Below, one piece after another: positions 17,754 through 23,604 of a stretch of 34,554 nt of DNA. The notes below the pieces were generated by a model. It was not told the DNA's origin and did no database searches. It saw only the letters and a list, made by a program, of their open reading frames with translations. Numbering within the stretch: the first letter of the stretch is position 1; each line of letters begins with the position of its first letter. Where the stretch lies: assembly GCA_003645185.1 (NCBI GenBank), contig QNEL01000016.1, positions 1-34,554 on the forward strand. Direction: 5' to 3'. Origin of the DNA: Candidatus Parabeggiatoa sp. nov. 3 (lineage in GTDB: Bacteria > Pseudomonadota > Gammaproteobacteria > Beggiatoales > Beggiatoaceae). A program made the position numbers and the translations under genes.

Positions 17754-18023
17754 TTACAAACGATACAGCAATTTATCTTATGCTTTATGTGCTCCAATTC
17801 AAAACCAAACCATTTCGTTTTCATTTTGAATCCCCACCGCACGATAATCTATTGTAATACGTGCCGAATAAATTGGTTTAGTTGTATGGACTGATTTGAA
17901 ATATAAACTTGAATGATAGGGGTCTTTTTGAAATTGTTTGTAAGCTTTTCTTGCTTGACGTTGAATTGATTCAGGCAAATCGGCAAACATTTTGCGAAAA
18001 CGTTCGGTTGTATGAGAAATCAT
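17754..18023 (-). pseudogene. ParE/RelE-like toxin, 3' end decayed by two nonsense codons
   Basis: Starting at the ATG at 18023, a 74-residue reading frame matches the RelE/ParE-type toxin pattern (FRKMFADLPESIQRQARKAYKQF ... IYSARITIDYRAVGIQ ... MVWF). It stops at TGA 17799-17801. Reading on in the same frame gives IGAHKA, stop TAA (17778-17780), DKLLYRL, stop TAA (17754-17756), which is the normal family ending WFWIGxHxxYDKLL with a tryptophan and a tyrosine codon turned into stops. The start overlaps the antitoxin stop by four bases (ATGA). The core catalytic strands are retained, but the C-terminal strand is lost, so activity is doubtful. Confidence 0.75.
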
Positions 18024-18241
18024 AAGTTATCCGGCTCAAGTCGTTTTGTTTTTCCCGCTCTATGTTCAGCTAATGCTTCATCAGCTAGTTGACTTAACAA
18101 ATCTTCAGAACGTGCAAAGGCTCTATTCCAATGTTGTTCTGAGTCCATTTCGGCTAATATCCGTTTAGCCAATAAGTTTTGTTCCATTTCCGAAAATTTA
18201 GACGCTTGAGTAAATGCTTGTTCAAGTAATTCGGTCATCAT
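18020..18241 (-). CDS. Antitoxin of the ParE/RelE-like pair
   Basis: A 73-residue acidic, helical protein of the addiction-module antitoxin type: MMTELLEQAF ... LAKRILAEMDSEQHWNRAFARSEDLLSQLADEALAEHRAGKT. The SEQHWNRAFARSEDLL segment is the family's toxin-binding region. The frame is open further upstream, but the ATG at 18241 (or the next ATG) follows an AAGGTG ribosome site and gives the family's usual N-terminus. It overlaps the toxin gene by four bases. As the toxin is decayed, the antitoxin may be a relic. Confidence 0.8.
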   Translation of the reverse strand: MMTELLEQAFTQASKFSEMEQNLLAKRILAEMDSEQHWNRAFARSEDLLSQLADEALAEHRAGKTKRLEPDNL

Positions 18242-18340
18242 TTCACCTTTTTTAAACCTTAATAAATGTATGGACAATCGCTGTTATTTGCCGTCAAGTG
18301 CTATATTAAACTAAACCGATGAATCAATCTGCCTAAGTAT

Positions 18341-18419
18341 AGTACAACTTCTTTCCGGTATAAGCGGATTACCCAATCACATCAGAAAAAATCCGTTGAT
18401 ACCGCTAATTTGCTGTACT
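18341..18419. repeat. Hairpin element H (AGTACAAC...GCTGTACT)
   Basis: Begins AGTACAACTTCTTTCCGG and ends ATCCGTTGATACCGCTAAT...TGCTGTACT. It is a member of the element family arrayed at 20476-21225 and 22983-23508. The rest of 18278-18538 has no gene. Confidence 0.8.
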
Positions 18420-18506
18420 AAATCATAACTCTGAATGGCTCACACATAAAGAAGGTCAGTCCCCGGATCCGCTATAAATAATACCAAGTCAATCGAAAGA
18501 GAACGA

Positions 18507-18556
18507 AATGGTGGGTTGCAGCGAAGCTTCTACCCACCCTACGCTTGCTGATTTAA
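18507..18556. repeat. GGTGGGT...ACCCACC repeat at the nuclease 3' end
   Basis: AATGGTGGGTTGCAG and TCTACCCACCCTACGC form an inverted-repeat block. The TAG stop of the nuclease gene (18539-18541) lies inside it. Relatives end other genes at 22297 and 23601 and stand at 21226-21318. Confidence 0.75.
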
Positions 18557-19591
18557 AAGAGCGATAAATGTTTTTTTATCAGGCAATATCGTTTGGTAGC
18601 GGCTGGCAAAGATGCTGTCATTATCTTGGGGCAGGGTCATTTCCACAAGGGTATCGTTTTTATCTTTGCAAAGGATAATGCCTGCGGTTTTGTTTTCATC
18701 GGATAGGCGTACAAAGCGGTCATAATAATTGACATACATCTGCATTTGCCCGATATCCTGATGGGTCAGTTCGCCAATTTTGAGATCAATGAGTACAAAG
18801 CAGCGCAGCAAACGGTTGAAAAATACCAAATCGACTTTGAAATGTTTTTCATCAAAGGTAAAGCGTACTTGCCGCCCCACAAAGGTAAATCCTTTGCCTA
18901 GTTCGAGGAGAAAATGCTCTAATTTATCAATCAAAGCCTGTTCCAGATCGCTTTCTGAATAACGCTGCTGTTCGGGCAGGTCTAAAAACTCCAAAACATA
19001 CGGGTCTTTGAGTATATCGGTGGGTTTTTCAATAATTTGTCCTCGTCGGGCAAGCTGCTTTATGTCTTCCTTATCGCGGCTTAGCGCCAGTCGCTCATAC
19101 AAAGCACTATCATATTGCCGTTGAAGTTCTTTTAAACTCCAATTGTTTGTAGCACATTCAATTTCGTAAAAGCTCCGTTCATCGGGGTTCTCAATGCGCA
19201 TCAATTTGAGGTAGTGTGACCATGACAGGGAAAATTTGGGCAAATGTGTTTCGGAAATCACAGAACTTTTACTTACCGTCTGTTGCAATTGCGCAGACGA
19301 TTTCTGCGCAATTGAGTATGTCAGGAAAAATTGCCGCATTTGCTCCAGATTTCTTTTGGAAAATCCTTTGCCAAATTCCGCAGTCAGTTTCTCGGAGAGT
19401 TCTCTTAAAACTCTTTTTCCGTACTCTGCACGTTCTTTCCCTTGCTGCTCATCTTCCACAATCATACGTCCGATTTCATAATAAGTATAAACCATTGTAT
19501 GGATCACAGCACGAACTGTATTTTTCCTTGCAGCATGAAGCGATTCTGCTATTTTTTTGTACAGAGGTTTGTTTTGTATTTGGTTACTCAT
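18539..19591 (-). CDS. DUF1016 (YhcG) PD-(D/E)XK nuclease-family protein
   Basis: A 350-residue protein. The N-terminal DUF1016 helical domain (about 10-165) contains YYEIGRMIVE, RVLRELSEKLTAEFGKGFS and WSHYLKLMRI. The C-terminal YhcG-type PD-(D/E)XK nuclease domain (about 195-345) has FVGRQVRF, D254 in VDLVFFN, and D269-L-K271 in VLIDLKIGELTHQDIGQMQMYVNYYD. The active-site residues look intact. These proteins occur in mobile, defence-rich regions; the exact substrate is not established here. An AGGAATAGG sequence precedes the ATG. The last codons (QQA and the TAG stop) come from a dispersed repeat, so the original C-terminus may have been altered. Confidence 0.92.
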   Translation of the reverse strand: MSNQIQNKPLYKKIAESLHAARKNTVRAVIHTMVYTYYEIGRMIVEDEQQGKERAEYGKRVLRELSEKLTAEFGKGFSKRNLEQMRQFFLTYSIAQKSSAQLQQTVSKSSVISETHLPKFSLSWSHYLKLMRIENPDERSFYEIECATNNWSLKELQRQYDSALYERLALSRDKEDIKQLARRGQIIEKPTDILKDPYVLEFLDLPEQQRYSESDLEQALIDKLEHFLLELGKGFTFVGRQVRFTFDEKHFKVDLVFFNRLLRCFVLIDLKIGELTHQDIGQMQMYVNYYDRFVRLSDENKTAGIILCKDKNDTLVEMTLPQDNDSIFASRYQTILPDKKTFIALLNQQA

Positions 19592-19656
19592 ACCTCTATT
19601 CCTATATTTTTTAAACGAGAAAACAGATTTTCCAAAGATTCATTAATTTTATTTTG

Positions 19657-19697
19657 ATGACAAATTCAAAACAGGGCAATCCCGGTTCAGATTGCAG
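19657..19697. pseudogene. Fragment related to the protease-partner gene at 21807-22073
   Basis: 41 bp matching 21934-21974 at 40 positions. On the minus strand it would encode LQSEPGLPCFEFVI, against LQSEPGLPGFEFVI in the intact gene. It is flanked directly by the 53-bp repeat, so it is most likely a recombination remnant. Confidence 0.75.
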
Positions 19698-19750
19698 GAA
19701 TTTTTCCGTGTTTTTCCGTGTTTTTCCGTGGCAAAATCTACCCAATTTTA
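19698..19750. repeat. 53-bp dispersed repeat (second copy)
   Basis: Identical to 17675-17727. On the minus strand its first three bases are the TAA stop codon of the 19748-19960 gene. Confidence 0.9.
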
Positions 19751-19960
19751 ATTAGCTTTTGGTTGCAGGCGAGCTCTTGCAAATATTTCATCAATACTTT
19801 GGTTCTGATAAAGATGTCGTGAAATCTCAACATAATTAGTCGGTTCACGGTTAAGAAGCGTAAGGAATTTCAAAGCACCAGCAATGCTATCAGCATTATT
19901 GAGGGCTTCAATTCCTTTTACTTTGATATCAACATTAGGCGGTAAGTTTATTTCTTTCAT
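19748..19960 (-). CDS. Small protein downstream of PIN toxin, putative antitoxin
   Basis: 70 residues, not assigned to a named family. MKEINLPPNVDIKVKGIEALNNADSIAGALKF suggests an N-terminal strand followed by helices, and IDEIFARARLQPKAN is a basic tail. It follows the PIN-domain gene and overlaps that gene's ancestral end by four bases (ATGA), so an antitoxin or partner role is inferred from position. A GGAAA sequence lies about 4-8 bases before the ATG. Its stop codon is the first three bases of a dispersed repeat. Confidence 0.6.
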   Translation of the reverse strand: MKEINLPPNVDIKVKGIEALNNADSIAGALKFLTLLNREPTNYVEISRHLYQNQSIDEIFARARLQPKAN

Positions 19961-20395
19961 GCTGTTTCCAGTTTTATTAAGTAAGTAACAGGGTTCATGG
20001 CCTCCATATGGAGATTAAGGCGATTAGTTTGTTTGAGTAATCTTATCATCACAAGTTACAAAATAATCTGCTTTGATAAATTCTGCACAAGCTACATGAA
20101 TGGCATCTTTAGGTGATAGATTAGCGGTTTTGTGAAATGCTTTAGCACGGTTATAAATTTCAGTTTCCGGTGCAATTTTAATTGTGCAAAGTTCAGCTAA
20201 ACGTAATGCTTCTAATTGCCGTTCTAAAAATGGACACACATCATCGTGCATAAACGACCATGCTAATGTTAAGCATTCCAGTTGTGCTTGTTCAAAAATC
20301 CACTCACAAGCTAAAGCTTCCATTTGAATCCGTGTTTGTTGAAGATCGTCAAATCCTCGTTGAAAACAATTATAATCCAGATATATCAAATTCAT
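19957..20395 (-). pseudogene. PIN-domain ribonuclease toxin with C-terminal frameshift
   Basis: The open frame from the ATG at 20395 runs 123 residues to a TAA at 20024-20026. PIN landmarks are present: D7 in IYLDYNCF, D97 in PKDAIHVACAE, and D116-D117 in FVTCDDK. After TQTN the frame stops, but the neighbouring frame continues as NRLNLHMEAMNPVTYLIKLETA and ends with TGA at 19957-19959, which overlaps the next ATG. RLNLxxxxMNP is the expected end of this PIN family. One inserted or two deleted bases near 20025 therefore explain the break. The catalytic core is complete, so a shortened toxin might still work. No antitoxin gene precedes it. Confidence 0.75.
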
Positions 20396-20649
20396 ATCAG
20401 TTCAAAAAAATATCCAGAGGAATGGCTGGCAGTATAACGAATTAACGGTATTAACGAATTATAAACCTTAAGTTAAAAAGTCCGTTGATACCGCTAATCC
20501 GCTGTACTAGAGGCAAGATAGTACAACTTCTTTCCGGTATTAACGGATTGACAAAACCCTTAGTACAACTTCTTTCCGGTATTAACGGATTGACAAAACC
20601 CTTAGTACAACTTCTTTCCGGTATTAACGGATTGACAAAACCCTTAGTA

Positions 20650-20763
20650 AGTAGGTACGCATAAATCTTTTAACATTTTCTGTATTTCACGCTAAAGTTT
20701 CGCTCCGCGAAACTTTAGCGTGAAATGGTGGGTAGCGTGTTTTTGCTGCCCACCACTGCCCAC
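20650..20763 (+). mobile_element. Family-M miniature element, right end deleted
   Basis: Starts AGTAGGTACGCATAAATC after TA (20648-20649), includes the family-P palindrome at 20684-20726, and stops in CACTGCCCAC where the complete copy would continue for another 36 bp. Confidence 0.8.
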
Positions 20764-20843
20764 TGATTAACGGTATAAGCGGATTGACAAAACCCTTAGT
20801 ACAACTTCTTTCCGGTATTAACGGATTGACAAAACCCTTAGTA

Positions 20844-20999
20844 AGTAGGTACGCATAAATTTTTTAACATTTTCTGTATTTCACGCTAAAGTTTCGCTCC
20901 GCGAAACTTTAGCGTGAAATGGTGGGTAGCGTGTTTTTGCTGCCCACCACTGCCCACCCAGCCCCGACAAAATGTTAATAAACTTTTGCTGTACCTACT
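20844..20999 (+). mobile_element. Complete family-M miniature transposon (MITE) with TA duplication
   Basis: 156 bp with inverted ends AGTAGGTAC...GTACCTACT; imperfect pairing extends about 30 bases (TTAACATTTT inside both ends). TA flanks both sides (20842-20843 and 21000-21001). The neighbouring array units show the uninterrupted site CCCTTAGTACAAC. A TA target duplication is characteristic of the IS630/Tc1-mariner group, so mobilisation by such a transposase is inferred. The family-P palindrome is at 20878-20920, followed by GGTGGGTAGCG...GCTGCCCACC. Confidence 0.85.
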
Positions 21000-21225
21000 T
21001 ACAACGGATTGACAGTATTAACGGATTGACAAAACCCTTAGTACAACTTCTTTCCGGTATTAACGGATTGACAAAACCCTTAGTACAACGGATTGACGGT
21101 ATAAGCGGATTGCCCAATCACATCAGAAAAAATCCGTTGATACCGCTAATCCGCTGTACTAGGGATAGCGGATTGCCCAATCACATCAGAAAAAATCCGT
21201 TGATACCGCTAATCCGCTGTACTAC

Positions 21226-21318
21226 ATAACACCCCCCAAACCAAATCAAGGAATGGCAGGTTGAACCAAGCTGGTAACGAAGTTGCCGCTTTGCTCTACC
21301 CATCTAACGCTCGCTAAA
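21226..21318. repeat. Dispersed repeat R, copy near protease gene
   Basis: About 93 bp from ACACCCCCCAAACC to ACGCTCGCTAA, nearly identical to 23511-23604. In both places it directly follows the last hairpin element of an array. Confidence 0.85.
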
Positions 21319-21384
21319 TATTTTCTATAACACATTGATAAATAAGTATTATGGAAACACTCTTAAAATACTTTAGTAATTTAT

Positions 21385-21810
21385 TTACAATTCATTAATT
21401 TCAAGCACTAACTCCTGACCACGAACAAAACTGACGGTAAATCGGTCAAGAGCTTCTCTCCGACCCCATATCGGTGGAATAACAGATGAAAGAGAGACTG
21501 CTATCGGCATTTCAAAAGAGTGAACCCCAATTTGGGCTTTTATTCTATGAACATAAGCATTGACTGACATCTCTGAAGATAAGATGCCGCCTACAAGCAT
21601 AGGTATACCCTTTTCAACATCAGATACCAAAATTTGACCGAGGGGTAAGGGAATAACAGATATATCCGCGCCAGTATCAGCCAGAACCTGCCCAACCTCC
21701 AACCACTTTCCGAAACGCTCAGAGAAAAACGCCAGTCTGACCAGTGGGCGGGTTATTTTTCCAAACAGGTAGTGTTCTTTTTCAATATACGGAAAACTTA
21801 ATTTTTTCAT
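21385..21810 (-). CDS. Retropepsin-like aspartic protease
   Basis: 141 residues, the size of a single-domain retroviral-type aspartic protease that must dimerise. The catalytic motif is ADTGADISVIP (D45 T46 G47), and the second family motif, hydrophobic-hydrophobic-Gly, is seen as PPIWGRREALDRF (about 112-124). No signal peptide or membrane segment is seen, so it is probably cytoplasmic. The ATG overlaps the stop of the partner gene (ATGA), implying coupled synthesis. It lies in an island of toxin-antitoxin genes. The substrate is unknown; cleavage or control of the partner is a hypothesis. Confidence 0.82.
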   Translation of the reverse strand: MKKLSFPYIEKEHYLFGKITRPLVRLAFFSERFGKWLEVGQVLADTGADISVIPLPLGQILVSDVEKGIPMLVGGILSSEMSVNAYVHRIKAQIGVHSFEMPIAVSLSSVIPPIWGRREALDRFTVSFVRGQELVLEINEL

Positions 21811-22073
21811 ACCAATGTCACGGGAAAGGATCGCCAGTTGATAACTAACTCTTTATCCGGATAATGTTCCATAATCTCCGGGTAATGAGTCTGCAAATCC
21901 AACCCCGCCCAGATTTCTTTACCATCGGCTTCAATGACAAATTCAAAACCGGGCAATCCCGGTTCAGATTGCAGTTTTAGGTTTATCATATCCACCTGTT
22001 TCTCAAGATTTTGCAGACGGCTTATCACGTCCGGTAATGCCGTATTTTCTACCATTGAAACATTGTTTGTCAT
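21807..22073 (-). CDS. Small coiled-coil partner of the aspartic protease
   Basis: 88 residues, unknown function. The N-terminal half (about 13-38, VISRLQNLEKQVDMINLKLQ) is a likely short coiled coil. The second half is beta-rich (GFEFVIEADGKEIWAGLDLQ ... ELVINWRSFPV). It overlaps the protease gene by four bases, in the upstream position typical of antitoxins. A 41-bp fragment of a close relative lies at 19657-19697, so the module has been duplicated or has moved locally. Confidence 0.7.
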   Translation of the reverse strand: MTNNVSMVENTALPDVISRLQNLEKQVDMINLKLQSEPGLPGFEFVIEADGKEIWAGLDLQTHYPEIMEHYPDKELVINWRSFPVTLV

Positions 22074-22114
22074 AAGTCACATATCTATAATATTTAATCA
22101 TTTAAAGAAAACAA

Positions 22115-22310
22115 AAAAGGGGATTGAACCTAGCGGTTACCGCGTTGCTCTACTCACCCTACGCTCGCTAATAACTCGAACTCCCTCACACACCAATCCG
22201 TTAACTCCCCAGAGCCAAAGTACTAAACTGTAGACAATTGAGGAATGGTGGGTGAAAACCAAGCGGGTAACGAAGTGTAGCGAAGCTCTACCCACTCTAC
22301 GCTCGCTGGT
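22115..22310. repeat. Two diverged copies of repeat R ends
   Basis: GGATTGAACC...TACTCACCCTACGCTCGC at about 22121-22169 and GAATGGTGGGTG...CTACCCACTCTACGCTCGC at about 22241-22306. The second contains the stop codon of the 22297 gene. No gene lies in 22074-22296. Confidence 0.65.
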
Positions 22311-22509
22311 TACGTTTGGCTATAATTTCACTGGCAAGTGTTTTAACATCTTTATTACCTAACCATTTATGCCGGTCTTTGGTATAATCTCCCCAACCCG
22401 TTTCAGATTGTTGAAAAAACCGTATCATACCAACAGCTCCTAAATGATGTACTAAAACTTCAATTCCCGTTTGACGAATCTGTTCTAATGTCATTGTTTG
22501 TGGATTCAT
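22297..22509 (-). CDS. Small protein paired with PIN toxin, putative antitoxin
   Basis: 70 residues beginning MNPQTMTLEQIRQTGIEVLV, followed by HHLGAVGMIRFFQQSETGWGDYTKDRHKWLG. This looks like a family of small proteins found beside PIN genes in cyanobacteria and other gliding filamentous bacteria, recalled from general knowledge and not searched. The ATG lies inside the 3' end of the PIN gene (50-bp overlap) and has a strong GGAGG ribosome site seven bases away, so the overlap is real. The last residues QRA and the TAG stop are supplied by a dispersed repeat. Confidence 0.75.
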   Translation of the reverse strand: MNPQTMTLEQIRQTGIEVLVHHLGAVGMIRFFQQSETGWGDYTKDRHKWLGNKDVKTLASEIIAKRNQRA

Positions 22510-22960
22510 CTATAACCTCCTGAAACCATTTTAATGGATTTTCAATGCGAACATTTAATTGTTGTGAATGGCGGTTGCCTAAACGACACATTTTGTCATC
22601 TGTCGTTAGAAAAACATCGGCTTGTCCATGTTCAGCACAAGCTACATGTAAGGCATCATAAGCATCAAAACCTTTTTTTTCAAGTTCGGAGCCACGTTTA
22701 ATTAGGTTGTTATCAAGTAAAATTAAATGTGGTTTTGATGATGCCATTAAAGAATTGACCCGATTCCTACGTTCTACACTTGGCGTTTGGTCAATTTCAA
22801 AGTCCATTGTTTCACTGCTTATCCATTGCCATTGTCCTAATTCAAAACGTTTAAGCATTAAAAGGATTGCTTCTGTTTCTAGTTTGATTCGTTCTTGAGT
22901 TTGGTCATCAAAGGGCCGGTTGAAGCAACAAACATCTAAGTAAATCTTTTTTGTATCCAA
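22460..22960 (-). CDS. PIN-domain protein, probable ribonuclease toxin
   Basis: 166 residues, a paralogue of the PIN protein at 19957-20395. The acidic residues expected for a Mg-dependent PIN ribonuclease are present: D9 in IYLDVCCFNRP, E50, D102 in YDALHVACAE, and D121-D122 in FLTTDDK. The start is TTG at 22960 with AGAGG eight bases upstream. The order, toxin first and a small overlapping gene second, is the reverse of classic vapBC. The 3' 50 bp also encode the start of the partner. Confidence 0.85.
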   Translation of the reverse strand: MDTKKIYLDVCCFNRPFDDQTQERIKLETEAILLMLKRFELGQWQWISSETMDFEIDQTPSVERRNRVNSLMASSKPHLILLDNNLIKRGSELEKKGFDAYDALHVACAEHGQADVFLTTDDKMCRLGNRHSQQLNVRIENPLKWFQEVIDESTNNDIRTDSSNGN

Positions 22961-22982
22961 GCAATTACCTCTTAAGTAAACA

Positions 22983-23508
22983 GTACAACGAATTTACGAA
23001 ATAATCGAATTAAAGGCAAAGGCTTGTAGTTGCTGTTGCATTATTCCTTGATACCGCTAATCCGCTGTACTAGGGAGAACGGATTGCCCAAGTATAGTAC
23101 AACGGATTGACGGTATTAACGGATAATCCAAATAACGTAAGTACAGCGGATTGCCCAATCACCTCAGAAAAATCCGTTGATACCGCTAATCCGCTGTACT
23201 AGGTATTAACGGATAATCCAAATAACGTAAGTACAGCGGATTGCCCAATCACATCAGAAAAAATCCGTTGATACCGTTAATCCGATGTACTAGGGATAGC
23301 GGATTGCCCAATCACATCAGAAAAAATCCGTTGATACCGCTAATCCGCTGTACTAGGGATAGCGGATTGCCCAATCACATCTGAAAAAATCTGTTGATAT
23401 CGCTAATCCGCTGTACTAAAGGCAAGATAGTACAACGGATTGACGGTATTAACGGATTAATATAAACCCTAAGAAAAAAATCCGTTGATACCGCTAATCC
23501 GCTGTACT
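22983..23508. repeat. Second array of hairpin element H
   Basis: At least six full or partial units. The complete one at 23429-23508 (80 bp) starts AGTACAACGGATTGACGG and ends with AATCCGCTGTACT; its two ~29-base ends are nearly exact inverted repeats around an A-rich loop. Units at 23140, 23230, 23293 and 23356 have a deleted left arm. No gene lies between 22961 and 23600. Confidence 0.9.
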
Positions 23509-23510
23509 GA

Positions 23511-23604
23511 CATAAACACCCCCCAAACCAAATCAAGGAATGGCAGGTTGAACCAAGCGAGTAACAAAGTTGCCGCTTTGCTCTACCCACCCTATGCTCG
23601 CTAA
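23511..23604. repeat. Dispersed repeat R, copy ending the Rhs gene
   Basis: Nearly identical to 21226-21318. Its right end CTCGCTAAA contains the TAG stop (minus strand, 23601-23603) of the Rhs reading frame. Confidence 0.85.

Larger units (their letters stand above)
20476..21225. repeat. Array of hairpin element H and 42-bp derivatives
   Basis: 42-bp units beginning GTACAACTTCTTTCCGGTAT repeat in tandem at 20521, 20563 and 20605 and recur at 20799 and 21041. 62-bp units ending AATCCGCTGTACTA follow at about 21102-21163 and 21164-21225. Partial ends lie at 20476-20510. Two family-M elements are inserted in it. There is no gene between 20396 and 21384. Confidence 0.9.

Noticed and set aside
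20972-21229. 85-residue open frame with internal repeats
   Set aside because: Made entirely of the hairpin array and the end of the miniature element.
20476-23508. CRISPR-like appearance of the repeat arrays
   Set aside because: Units are directly tandem or share the whole sequence, with no unique spacers of constant length and no cas genes.
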